Positions 38,778 to 49,318 of a stretch of 58,565 nt of DNA are shown here, piece by piece. The translations under genes were made by a program, and so were the position numbers. Numbering within the stretch: the stretch's first letter is position 1; each line of letters opens with the position of its first letter. Location: assembly GCA_022843545.1 (NCBI GenBank), contig JALHNL010000011.1, positions 1 through 58,565 on the forward strand. The letters are read 5' to 3'. This DNA is from Phycisphaerales bacterium. Its GTDB lineage: Bacteria > Planctomycetota > Phycisphaerae > Phycisphaerales > UBA1924. The notes beneath the pieces are model-generated. The model was not told where the DNA came from and did no database searches. It saw only the letters and a program-made list of their open reading frames with translations.

Positions 38778-38806
38778 TTGACCAGCAGAACAATCGACCG
38801 TATATT
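38778..38806 (+). promoter_or_regulatory. Predicted sigma-70 promoter of the Rrf2 gene
   Basis: TTGACC (38778-38783), 17-nt spacer, TATATT (38801-38806), 40 bp before the ATG. A single CCGTTA half-site-like sequence at 38760-38765 lies just upstream and could allow autoregulation. Confidence 0.65.
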
Positions 38807-38845
38807 CTTGAATCAGCACGGCTCGATTCCCCGGAGTCCCTTCCC

Positions 38846-39310
38846 ATGCTCGGCCAAGCCGCCGGATATGCCACCACCGCACTGGGCTATTTGGCCACCG
38901 CGGGCGGTTCACCCATGTTGGTCAAGGAGATCGCCGAGGCCTGCAGCATCCCCGGCCCTTACCTCGCCAAGATCGTCAACTCTTTGCGCCGCGTGGGCCT
39001 GGTGCAGACGCAGCGCGGCGTGGGCGGCGGCGTCACGCTGGCCCGCCGTCCGCAGGAAATCACGATCTACGAGATCGCCGAGTTGCTCGCCGACCCGATC
39101 GTGCACCGTCGGTGCATGCTGGGCGTGGCGGAGTGCTCTGACGAGCGCGCCTGCCCCGCGCACCGCTTTTGGTGCGAGCATCGCGATCAGACCATCGCGT
39201 TCCTCAAGAACACCAGCGTTGCTGACTTCGCCGCCTTCGAAACCCGCCGCCGCACCAAGCTCGTGAATCTCACCCGCGGGGGCAAGGCGACGGGCGGTCA
39301 CGCTGACTGA
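38846..39310 (+). CDS. Rrf2-family transcriptional regulator with three-cysteine cluster motif
   Basis: A 154-residue winged-helix regulator. HTH: MLVKEIAEACSIPGPYLAKIVNSLRRVGLV; wing: TQRGVGGGVTLARRP. The cysteines Cys90, Cys97 and Cys103 (C-X6-C-X5-C, in RRCMLGVAECSDERACPAHRFW) match Fe-S binding members such as NsrR, IscR or RirA-like proteins, so it probably senses oxygen, NO or iron state. GGAG is 9 nt upstream of the ATG. Divergent from ccoNO with a palindromic operator between them, suggesting it controls the cbb3 cluster. Which signal it reads cannot be told from sequence. Confidence 0.92.
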   Translation: MLGQAAGYATTALGYLATAGGSPMLVKEIAEACSIPGPYLAKIVNSLRRVGLVQTQRGVGGGVTLARRPQEITIYEIAELLADPIVHRRCMLGVAECSDERACPAHRFWCEHRDQTIAFLKNTSVADFAAFETRRRTKLVNLTRGGKATGGHAD

Positions 39311-39401
39311 CCGCGCCGCGAGGCTCCGCATCCCCCAATTCAAGGCCCCTTCACGCGTACATGCATGCGTGGCGCGTGGTTCTCATCGGGATCGGGTGTG
39401 A

Positions 39402-39411
39402 ATACGCGTAT
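39402..39411. promoter_or_regulatory. Small palindrome ATACGCGTAT upstream of the RND adaptor gene
   Basis: A perfect 10-bp palindrome 33 bp before the ATG at 39445. Position fits a regulator site, but such a short palindrome may be chance. Confidence 0.25.
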
Positions 39412-39444
39412 CCAAACCTCGCTCCGGCTATCACATTCAGACCT

Positions 39445-40653
39445 ATGCCCCGCACAAAGCCCGTGTTTGTCTTGCTGACGGCCGCGCTCGCGCTCGCTGC
39501 CGGTTGTGCCAAGCCTCCTCCCCCACCGCCGCCGCCGCCGCCCGCGGAGGTGGCGTTCGTGCTGCCCACCGTGAAGACGGTGGACAAGACCATCGAGACC
39601 ACGGGGCTGCTCCGCGCCGAAGACAACGTGCAACTGCGCGCCCGCGTCCGCGGGTTCGTGGCCATCAAACACAAGCAGGGCGGCGAGCGGGTGAGGGCAG
39701 GCGACCTGGTGATCACCATTGACCGGCGCCCATTCGAGGCGGCGGTGGCCTCCGCCAAGGCGGAACTGGAGCAACGCAAGGCGCAGCTGGACCTGGCGGA
39801 AGTGACCCTGAAGCGCGTGAGCGAGGCCTTCAAGGCCAACGCGGTGTCGCCCTTCGAGGTAGACAAGGCCAAGGCGGAGCGCGACGCGAGCCTCGCCGCG
39901 GTGGACCTCGCCGCGGCCGGCCTGCGCCAAGCCGATCTGGACCTGGAGTTCACCGAGGTGCGCTCACCCATCAACGGTCGGCTGGGCGTCAACGTGATCG
40001 AGCAGGGCCAACTGGTCGGCGCTGCGGACGCCACGCTGCTGGCCACCGTGGTCAACGACGCGGTGGTCTACGCCACCTACCAACTCAACGAGCGCGAAGT
40101 CCTGGAGACGCGCCGCGAGAACCAGAACCGCCGGCCCGGCGAGGACGGCCGCCCCAACCTCGTCGTGCTGGCCGGGCTCATGAACGAGCAGGGCTACCCG
40201 CACGTGGGCGAGTTCGCCCGCGCCGACACGGGCGTCGACCCGGACACGGGCACGGTCACCATCGAGGCGCGGTTCAAGAACGACGACGGCACGCTGCTCC
40301 CGGGCTCATTCGTGCGCATCCGCGCGCTGGTGGGCGAGGAACAGGGCATGCTGGTCCCCGACATCTCCGTCGGCGCCGATCAGCGCGGACGGTTCGTCTA
40401 CGTCGTGGCCAAGAACGACCAGGGGCAGGAGGTGACGCGCCGGATCGACGTCGTGGCCGGCCCGCGCGTGGGCGACATGCGCCGACTCCTCCCCGGCGAG
40501 GACGGCAAGCTGCCCATCTCCCCCACCGACCGCGTGGTCGCCTCCGGCGTGCAGCGGGCCCGCCCCGAGCAGCCGGTGAAGGCCGTGCCCGAGCAGGCCA
40601 AGGACGCCAAGGCTCAGCCCGCGGCGGGCACCCAGCCCGCGCCGGGGGCCTGA
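39445..40653 (+). CDS. RND efflux periplasmic adaptor lipoprotein (HlyD/MexA type)
   Basis: About 402 residues from the ATG at 39445. The signal peptide ends in a lipobox (LALAAGC), so the mature N-terminal Cys is lipidated. Ten consecutive prolines follow within a few residues of that Cys. Biotinyl-lipoyl-like parts (TTGLLRAEDNVQLRARVRGFV and SPINGRLGVNVIEQGQLV) flank an alpha-helical hairpin (AELEQRKAQLDLAEVTLKRV). The beta-barrel domain has RFKNDDGTLLPGSFVRIRA. It delivers substrate between the pump encoded next and an outer-membrane channel, which is not encoded here. Confidence 0.92.
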   Translation: MPRTKPVFVLLTAALALAAGCAKPPPPPPPPPPAEVAFVLPTVKTVDKTIETTGLLRAEDNVQLRARVRGFVAIKHKQGGERVRAGDLVITIDRRPFEAAVASAKAELEQRKAQLDLAEVTLKRVSEAFKANAVSPFEVDKAKAERDASLAAVDLAAAGLRQADLDLEFTEVRSPINGRLGVNVIEQGQLVGAADATLLATVVNDAVVYATYQLNEREVLETRRENQNRRPGEDGRPNLVVLAGLMNEQGYPHVGEFARADTGVDPDTGTVTIEARFKNDDGTLLPGSFVRIRALVGEEQGMLVPDISVGADQRGRFVYVVAKNDQGQEVTRRIDVVAGPRVGDMRRLLPGEDGKLPISPTDRVVASGVQRARPEQPVKAVPEQAKDAKAQPAAGTQPAPGA

Positions 40654-40722
40654 TCCGCGCCCCACTCCCCGGACCGGATTCGTGATCGCTCCCCGATGGA
40701 ATCGTGACGAAAGGCGGATTCG

Positions 40723-43700
40723 GTGTTCAGTCGCTTCTTCATCCACAGGCCCGTCTTCGCCAGCGTGATCTCGATCGTAATCGTGATCCTCGGGCTGGTC
40801 GCGGCCTTCCAGTTGCCCGTCGAGCAATACCCCGACCTCGCCCCGCCGGTCGTCCGCGTCGAGGCGCAGTACCCCGGCGCCAGCGCGCAGGTCGTAGCCG
40901 ACACCGTCGCCTCGGTCATCGAGCAGGAGGTCAACGGCGTCGACGGCATGATCTACATGAGCAGCACCTCGACCAACGGCGGCTACGGGCTGGACGTGTC
41001 GTTCGAGGTGGGCTCCGACGTTGACCAGGCCGCGGTGCTGGTGCAGAACCGTGTGAACCAGGCCCTCCCCCGACTGCCGGAGGACGTGCGCCGTCTGGGC
41101 GTGTCCACTCGCAAGCAGTCCTCGGCCATCGTGGGCGTCGTCGCCATCTATCCCGAGACGCCCGCGTTCGAGAAGCAGTACGACGACCTCTACCTCGCCA
41201 ACTACATGTCGCTCAACATCCGCGACGAAATGCTGCGCCTGGACGGCGTGGGCGGCGTGAGCATCTTCCCGGCCAAGGACTACGCCATGCGGGTCTGGCT
41301 GGACATGGCCAAACTCAAGGCCCGCGGCATCACCGTCACCGACGTGAACCAGGCCATCAGCGAGCAGAACGTTCAGGTCGCCGCGGGCACGGTGGGCACG
41401 CAGCCCGCCCCGCCCGACACCAAGTTCGAACTGATCGTCACCACCAAGGGCCGCCTCTCGGACCCCGCCGAGTTCGGGCGAATCATCGTGAAGCGCGAGG
41501 CGGGGCAGCGGGTGGTGTACCTCTCCGACGTGGCGAACATCGTCCGCGAAAGCCGCGACTACTCCACCCTCTGCCGGTTCAACGGCAAGCCCGCGTCGGT
41601 CATGCCGATCTTTCAGTTGCCGGGCGGCAACCTGGTGCAGATCGCGGAGGACATGGATTCGCTCTTCAGCCGCCTGAGGGCCGACCCGGCCTGGCCCAGC
41701 GGCATGGCGGGCACGTTCTTCTACGACGCGTCGATGTTCATCCGCGCCTCGCTCACCGAGGTCATCAAGACGCTCGTCGAGGCGTTCGTGCTCGTCTTCC
41801 TCGTGGTGCTCATCTTCCTGCAGAGCTTCCGCGCCACCATCATCCCCACGCTCACCATCCCCGTCGCGCTCATCGGCACCTTCCTGTTCATGGCCCTGTT
41901 CGGCTTCACCGTGAACATGCTCACCATGTTCGGGCTCATCCTGGCCATCGGCATCGTGGTCGACGACGCCATCGTCGTGGTCGAGAACGTCGAACGCAAC
42001 CTCAGCCTGGGCATCACCGACGTCAAGAAAGCCACCGAGCAGTCGATGACCGAGATCACCGGGCCGGTGATCGCCATCACCCTGGTGCTCATGTCGGTCT
42101 TCCTGCCCACCGCCGCGCAGCCGGGCATCACCGGGAGCATGTACCGTCAGTTCGCGCTCACCATCGCGGCCAGCACGTTCCTGTCGGCCGTCAACGCGCT
42201 CACCCTCTCGCCCGCGCTGTGCGGCCTGCTGCTGAGGGCCCATGACCCGCACCACCAGCCCGGGCCCATCGCCCGCGTGCTGGGCTGGCCGGGGCGGGCC
42301 TTCAACGCGGTCTTCGGCCTCATCACCCGCGCTTACGGCCGCCTCACCGCCCTGTCCATCCGCGCCTGGTTCATCACCTTCATCGCCCTGGGCGCGGTCT
42401 TCTTCGGCACCTACATCGCCTACACCCGCGTGCCCACCGGCTTCGTGCCCGACGAGGACTTGGGCTTCGTCGTGGTCGCCGCCCAGCTTCAGGACAGCGC
42501 GTCCCTCAGCCGATCCGACGCGGTCATCAGGCAGATCGCCGACATCGTCGGCGGCGTCGACGGGGTCGCCAACGTCGTCACGCTCACGGGCTTCTCCCTG
42601 CTCGACGGGCAGGGCAGCAACTACGCCAACGCGTGGGTGGTGCTCAAGGACTGGGACGAACGCGCCAAGAAGGGCCGCAGCGTGCAGGCCATCACCGGCG
42701 AGATCCAGGGCAAGATCGCCGCGATCCGCGAGGCCGACTGCTTCGTCTTCTCGCTCCCCTCCATCCGCGGGCTGGGCAACGCCTCGGGGTTCGAGATGCG
42801 GCTGATCGCCACCGACCGCGCACGCATCTCGCGCGATGACATCCAGGCCGCCGCCCAGCGTGTGATCGGCAACTCGTTCGGCCGCGGGCTGGTCTCCTTC
42901 TCCTCGTTCCGCGCCGGTGTGCCGCAGCTCTTCGTGGACATCGACCGCGACAAGGCCCTGAAGATGAATATCCCGCTGCGGGTCATCTTCCAGACGCTCC
43001 AGACCGCGCTGGGCTCGGCCTACGTCAACGACTTCAACCTCTTCGGCCGCACCTTCCAGGTCACCAGCCAGGCCATGTCTCAGTACCGCCAGACCGCCGA
43101 GGACATCGGCAAGCTCGAAGTCCGCACCGCCGACGGGCGCATGGTCCCGCTGGGCTCGCTCGCCCAGGTGCGCGACGCCATCGGCCCCGACCGCGTGGTG
43201 CGATTCAATCTCTACGAGTCCGCCACCATCAACGGCTTCGCTCCGCGCGGGATCAGTTCGGGCCAGGCCCTCGTGAGCATGGAGCAGATCGCCGCGAGCG
43301 AACTGCCCCCGGGCATCGGCTATCGATGGTCGGCGATGTCGTACCAGGAGCGCCGCGTGGGCGCGCAGGGCCTGATCATCTTCGCCATCGCCATCCTGCT
43401 GGTCTACCTCATCCTCGCGGCGCAGTACGAGAGTTGGACCACGCCGCTGGCCGTGGTGCTCTCCATCCCGCTGGTCATCGTGGGCGCGATGCTGCTCATC
43501 GGCTGGCGGCAACTGGACAACAACGTCTTCACGCAGGTCGGCCTGGTCCTGCTGGTGGGGCTGGGGGCGAAGAACGCGATCCTCATCGTTGAGTTCGCGC
43601 GGCAGAATCGCATGCAGGGCAAGGGCCTGCTGGACTCCGCCGTCGAAGCCGCCACCACCCGCTTCCGCCCGATCCTCATGACCAGCCTTGCCTTTGTGCT

Positions 43701-43914
43701 GGGCGTGCTCCCGCTGGTCATCGCCACCGGCGCGGGCGCCGCCAGCCGGCAGGCCCTGGGCACCGCGGTCTTCGGCGGCATGACCGGCGCCACCGTGCTG
43801 GGGCTGATCTTCACGCCCGCGCTGTGGGTGGGCGTGCAATGGGCCAGCGAGCGGGTGGGACTGGCCAAGAAGCCCGGGGCCACGCCTCCGCCGGCGCTCG
43901 CCCCTCACCACTAA
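40723..43914 (+). CDS. RND efflux pump inner-membrane transporter (HAE-1/AcrB type)
   Basis: A 1063-residue proton-driven pump from a GTG at 40723. The N-terminus FSRFFIHRPVFASVISIVIVI is the usual AcrB-family start. The TM4 proton-relay Asp pair is in GIVVDDAIVVVENVERN and the TM10 Lys in LGAKNAILIVEFARQ. Two large periplasmic loops and 12 predicted helices give the full length of the family. Multidrug or toxic-compound export is the likely role; substrates unknown. No TolC-type gene follows. Confidence 0.96.
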   Translation: MFSRFFIHRPVFASVISIVIVILGLVAAFQLPVEQYPDLAPPVVRVEAQYPGASAQVVADTVASVIEQEVNGVDGMIYMSSTSTNGGYGLDVSFEVGSDVDQAAVLVQNRVNQALPRLPEDVRRLGVSTRKQSSAIVGVVAIYPETPAFEKQYDDLYLANYMSLNIRDEMLRLDGVGGVSIFPAKDYAMRVWLDMAKLKARGITVTDVNQAISEQNVQVAAGTVGTQPAPPDTKFELIVTTKGRLSDPAEFGRIIVKREAGQRVVYLSDVANIVRESRDYSTLCRFNGKPASVMPIFQLPGGNLVQIAEDMDSLFSRLRADPAWPSGMAGTFFYDASMFIRASLTEVIKTLVEAFVLVFLVVLIFLQSFRATIIPTLTIPVALIGTFLFMALFGFTVNMLTMFGLILAIGIVVDDAIVVVENVERNLSLGITDVKKATEQSMTEITGPVIAITLVLMSVFLPTAAQPGITGSMYRQFALTIAASTFLSAVNALTLSPALCGLLLRAHDPHHQPGPIARVLGWPGRAFNAVFGLITRAYGRLTALSIRAWFITFIALGAVFFGTYIAYTRVPTGFVPDEDLGFVVVAAQLQDSASLSRSDAVIRQIADIVGGVDGVANVVTLTGFSLLDGQGSNYANAWVVLKDWDERAKKGRSVQAITGEIQGKIAAIREADCFVFSLPSIRGLGNASGFEMRLIATDRARISRDDIQAAAQRVIGNSFGRGLVSFSSFRAGVPQLFVDIDRDKALKMNIPLRVIFQTLQTALGSAYVNDFNLFGRTFQVTSQAMSQYRQTAEDIGKLEVRTADGRMVPLGSLAQVRDAIGPDRVVRFNLYESATINGFAPRGISSGQALVSMEQIAASELPPGIGYRWSAMSYQERRVGAQGLIIFAIAILLVYLILAAQYESWTTPLAVVLSIPLVIVGAMLLIGWRQLDNNVFTQVGLVLLVGLGAKNAILIVEFARQNRMQGKGLLDSAVEAATTRFRPILMTSLAFVLGVLPLVIATGAGAASRQALGTAVFGGMTGATVLGLIFTPALWVGVQWASERVGLAKKPGATPPPALAPHH

Positions 43915-43949
43915 GCCGCGGCGTGCCCGCCCCACTACCCTCCGGGGCC

Positions 43950-44807
43950 ATGCTCCGCCTCAACCACGTGCGCAAGTCGTTCGGCCGGATCGTCGCGGTA
44001 GACGGTCTCTCGCTGCACGTGCGCGAGGGCGAGGTGCTCGGGCTGCTGGGCCCCAACGGCGCGGGCAAGACCACCACCATCAGCATGGCCGTGGGCCTGC
44101 TCGCTCCCGACTCGGGCACCATCGAGTTCCACCACGCCGGGCGCGATCACGGCGCGCCCACCGACCCAGCCGTGCGAGCCCACATCGGCGTCGCCCCTCA
44201 GGCCCTCGCGCTCTACGACGAACTCACCGGGCGCGAGAACGTCGAGTTCTTCGGCAAGCTCTACGGCCTGCGCGGCGCCGACCTCCGCGCCCGGGCCGAC
44301 CGCGTGCTCGACCTCGTCGGCCTCACCGACCGCCAGCACGACGGCGCGGCCGGCTACAGCGGCGGGATGAAGCGACGCCTGAACGTCGCGATCGCCCTCG
44401 TCCACAACCCGCGGATGCTCATCCTCGACGAACCCACCGCCGGGGTGGACCCGCAGTCGCGCCACGCCATCCTCGAACTCGTCCGCTCCCTCAAGGCCGC
44501 CGGGCACACCCTGATCTACTCCACCCACTACATGGAGGAGGCCGAAAAGGTGTGCGACCGCATCGCCATCGTCGATCACGGCCGCCTGCTCGCCGAGGGC
44601 ACGCTGAGCGAACTGCTCACCACCCACGGCGGCGCGACAGTGGTGAAGGTCTCTCGCGGCGCCGACGAGCGCCGCATCGACACCGCCGAGCCCATCGCGG
44701 TGCTCAGCCGCGAACTGGCGGCTGGCGGCGTAACCAGCGCCAGCATCGACCCGCCCGATCTGGAGTCGGTCTTCCTCAAACTCACGGGGCGCACGCTGCG
44801 CGACTAG
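43950..44807 (+). CDS. ABC-2 type exporter ATP-binding protein
   Basis: A 285-residue ATPase from the ATG at 43950; a longer frame back to 43824 overlaps the pump gene and is rejected. Walker A GPNGAGKTTT, Q-loop VAPQALALYDELT, signature YSGGMKRRL, Walker B MLILDEPTAGVDPQS and H-loop YSTHYMEEAE are complete. It resembles the DrrA/NatA type that works with a separate permease, here encoded directly downstream. Substrate may be a drug, lipid or ion. Confidence 0.93.
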   Translation: MLRLNHVRKSFGRIVAVDGLSLHVREGEVLGLLGPNGAGKTTTISMAVGLLAPDSGTIEFHHAGRDHGAPTDPAVRAHIGVAPQALALYDELTGRENVEFFGKLYGLRGADLRARADRVLDLVGLTDRQHDGAAGYSGGMKRRLNVAIALVHNPRMLILDEPTAGVDPQSRHAILELVRSLKAAGHTLIYSTHYMEEAEKVCDRIAIVDHGRLLAEGTLSELLTTHGGATVVKVSRGADERRIDTAEPIAVLSRELAAGGVTSASIDPPDLESVFLKLTGRTLRD

Positions 44808-44846
44808 CCCTCTTCAATCCCCCGGCCCCGAGGCCGGATTCCGCCG

Positions 44847-46163
44847 GTGGAGCCTCTTGTGCGTCCGATCCTCGCCCTCGCCTTCAAAGACCTCCGCCTG
44901 CTGGTGCGCGACCGCACCGCGCTCTTCTTCACGCTCTTCTTCCCGGTCATCTTCTCCATCTTCTTCGGGCTCATCTTCGCGGGCGCCTCGGGCGGGCCGC
45001 GCGCCGTGAAGCTCGCGGTGGTGGACGAGGACCGCACCGACGGTTCTCGCGCGTTCCTGCAGCGCCTGCGCGACGACGAGCGATTCGCCGTCACCGACTC
45101 CCCCTCAACCGCCGCCGCCGAGGCCCTGGTGCTGGCGGGCAAGAGCGCGGGCTACCTCTCGGTGCCCAAGGGCTTCGGGCAGTCGCAGCAAAACATGTTC
45201 GCCGCGATGGGCGGGGCGGATCGCCCGACCATCAGCGTGGGCGTGGACCCCTCGCGCTTCGCCGAGAAGGGCATGATCGAAGGGTTGCTGCAGATGCACG
45301 CCTTCCGCGGGATGGGCGAGATGTTCGGCCAGCCGTCCAAGATGCTCCCGCAGCTCCGCGCCGCCCGGGCCACGCTCTCCGCCCTCACCGGCGCCCAGGG
45401 TGAGCAGCGCAAGGACCTCGCGGAGTTCCTGACCAGCGCCGAGTCGTTCATGCAGCGTCAGCAGGCGCGTGACGACGCCGACCCAGCCGACGCCCCCGGA
45501 CCCGCGGCGGCCTTCTCGCCCGTCTCGATGGAGTTCAAGGACGTCAAGGCCCCCACCTCCGGGCCAGCCAGTTCGTTCCAGGTCTCCTTCCCGCAGGGCA
45601 TCATCTGGGGCATCATGGGCTGCGCCGTGGGCTTCGGCATCTCCCTGGTTGTCGAGAGACAGCGCGGCACGCTCGCCCGCCTGCGCATCGCGCCCCTCGC
45701 CCCCACCAGCGTGCTGCTGGGCAAGGCCCTCGCCTGCTTCGGCACCATCTGCGCCGTCTGCACGCTGCTCTTCCTGATCGCGGGGCTGGGCTTCAAGATG
45801 CCCTTCCACAGCCTCCCGCTGCTGGCGCTCGCCGTCGTGTGCATCGGCGTCGCCTTCGTTGGGCTCATGATGCTCGCCGCCTGCTCGGGCAAGACCGAGT
45901 CGGGCGCCAGCGGCCTCTCCTGGGCCGTCATGATGGTCTTTGCTCTCCTGGGCGGCGCGGCGGTGCCCACCATGTTCATGCCCGGCTTCATCCAGCCGCT
46001 CTCGAGCCTCAGCCCCGTCAAGTGGTCCATCAACGCCATGGAGGGCGCGATCTGGCGCGGCTTCACGCTCGAGCAAATGCTGCTGCCCTGCGGCGTGCTG
46101 GTGGCCGTGGGCGTGGCGAGCTTCGCGATCGGGGTGGCGGTGTTCTCGCGACGCGGGGCGTAA
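44847..46163 (+). CDS. ABC-2 type exporter permease
   Basis: A 438-residue permease from a GTG at 44847 (another GTG at 44859 is possible). One transmembrane helix near the N-terminus (FFTLFFPVIFSIFFGLIFAG) precedes a large extracytoplasmic domain of about 200 residues. A block of about five helices follows, with SLVVERQRGTLARLRIAPLAPTSVLLGKAL, GGAAVPTMFMPGFIQPLSSLSPVKWSINAMEG and the terminal helix. This is the YhhJ/DrrB-like layout with a type V exporter fold. It pairs with the ATPase 39 bp upstream. Confidence 0.9.
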   Translation: MEPLVRPILALAFKDLRLLVRDRTALFFTLFFPVIFSIFFGLIFAGASGGPRAVKLAVVDEDRTDGSRAFLQRLRDDERFAVTDSPSTAAAEALVLAGKSAGYLSVPKGFGQSQQNMFAAMGGADRPTISVGVDPSRFAEKGMIEGLLQMHAFRGMGEMFGQPSKMLPQLRAARATLSALTGAQGEQRKDLAEFLTSAESFMQRQQARDDADPADAPGPAAAFSPVSMEFKDVKAPTSGPASSFQVSFPQGIIWGIMGCAVGFGISLVVERQRGTLARLRIAPLAPTSVLLGKALACFGTICAVCTLLFLIAGLGFKMPFHSLPLLALAVVCIGVAFVGLMMLAACSGKTESGASGLSWAVMMVFALLGGAAVPTMFMPGFIQPLSSLSPVKWSINAMEGAIWRGFTLEQMLLPCGVLVAVGVASFAIGVAVFSRRGA

Positions 46164-46194
46164 ATGAAAGAGGCCGCACCTGCTCGGCGCGGCC
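46162..46194 (-). terminator. Candidate terminator for eno
   Basis: On the minus strand GGCCGC...GCGGCC (6-bp arms) followed by TCTTTCATTT. It lies about 30 bp after the eno stop, between convergent genes. Confidence 0.55.
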
Positions 46195-46225
46195 CCCGAT
46201 CTGCTCGTGATCGCTCACCGACCGA

Positions 46226-48378
<2,153 letters not shown>

Positions 48379-48577
48379 ATGCACGACGCCCAGTAACCGC
48401 GAACATCGCGTTCTAGTTGAACCGCCTGTGCAACTTGGGCGGATGGATAACCCGGGGAATCTCGACACGCGCCCCGCTGCCCACACCGCGTCGTCGATAC
48501 ACCGCTACCGCGCTCTTTCCGCGCGGTCTACCGCCGGAGTCCCGGCGCGGCGGTTGACACCTTTGTGAGGCAGCGAC

Positions 48578-49258
48578 ATGGCACACCAGATCCTTCACAA
48601 CGGCGGCGGAAGCAACGGCGAGCATCGCACTTCGGGCGGGGGCACCCCCGACGGCACGGCCGGCCCCTCGGCCGCCGCCCGGGCCAAATGGGCCGACAAG
48701 CGCATCTTCACCACCGGCGAAGCCGCCGAGGTGTGCAAGGTGTCTCAGCAGACGATCATCCGCTGCTTCGACTCGGGTCGGCTGGGCGGCTTCCGCGTGC
48801 CGGGCAGCAAGTTCCGGCGCATCCCGCGGGCCGAACTGATCAAGTTCATGCAGAACAACGAGATCCCCACCGAGATCCTTGAAGGCCCCGGCAAGCGGGT
48901 GCTGGTGGTGGACGACGACCCCGCGATCCTCGAACTCTTCACCGACCTGCTCTCGCGCGATCCGCGCTGGGACATCAAGACCGCCTGCACCGGCTACGAC
49001 GCGGGCCTGCTCACCGAGTCCTTCCGCCCCCACGTCGTCATCCTCGACTACATGCTGCCCGACATCAACGGCAACATCGTCTGCCAGCGCCTCCGCGCCA
49101 ACCCGGAGATGAAGCACACCAAGGTCATCATCGTCTCCGGCGTGGTCAACCAGGCCGAGATCGACCAGTTGCTCCGCTCCGGGGCCGATGACTTCGTGAA
49201 GAAGCCCTTCAACGTGCAGCAGATCGTGGACAAGATGGCCTCGCTGGCCGGCGTCTGA
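48578..49258 (+). CDS. Response regulator with N-terminal excisionase/MerR-like HTH and C-terminal receiver
   Basis: A 226-residue protein with the reverse of the usual order. After a Gly/Ser-rich leader, residues about 42-95 form a MerR/excisionase-type HTH (IFTTGEAAEVCKVSQQTIIRCFDSGRLGGFRVPGSKFRRIPRAELIKFM). Residues about 107-226 form a receiver: VLVVDDDPAILELF, acceptor in VVILDYMLPDING (Asp157), IIVSG and Lys in FVKKPFN. It should bind DNA in a phosphorylation-dependent way. The kinase-like protein encoded 60 bp downstream is a candidate partner. Confidence 0.9.
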   Translation: MAHQILHNGGGSNGEHRTSGGGTPDGTAGPSAAARAKWADKRIFTTGEAAEVCKVSQQTIIRCFDSGRLGGFRVPGSKFRRIPRAELIKFMQNNEIPTEILEGPGKRVLVVDDDPAILELFTDLLSRDPRWDIKTACTGYDAGLLTESFRPHVVILDYMLPDINGNIVCQRLRANPEMKHTKVIIVSGVVNQAEIDQLLRSGADDFVKKPFNVQQIVDKMASLAGV

Positions 49259-49318
49259 GCCTCCTCCGCGCCGCCACCGCCGCCCCCACCCGGGCCCCGC
49301 ATCAGCCGATATCAGAGC

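Noticed and set aside
40306..43935. 1209-codon open frame on the minus strand antisense to the RND pump
   Set aside because: Product is Arg/His/Gly/Asp-rich with no domain, as expected from GC-rich antisense codons; the plus-strand pump is clear.
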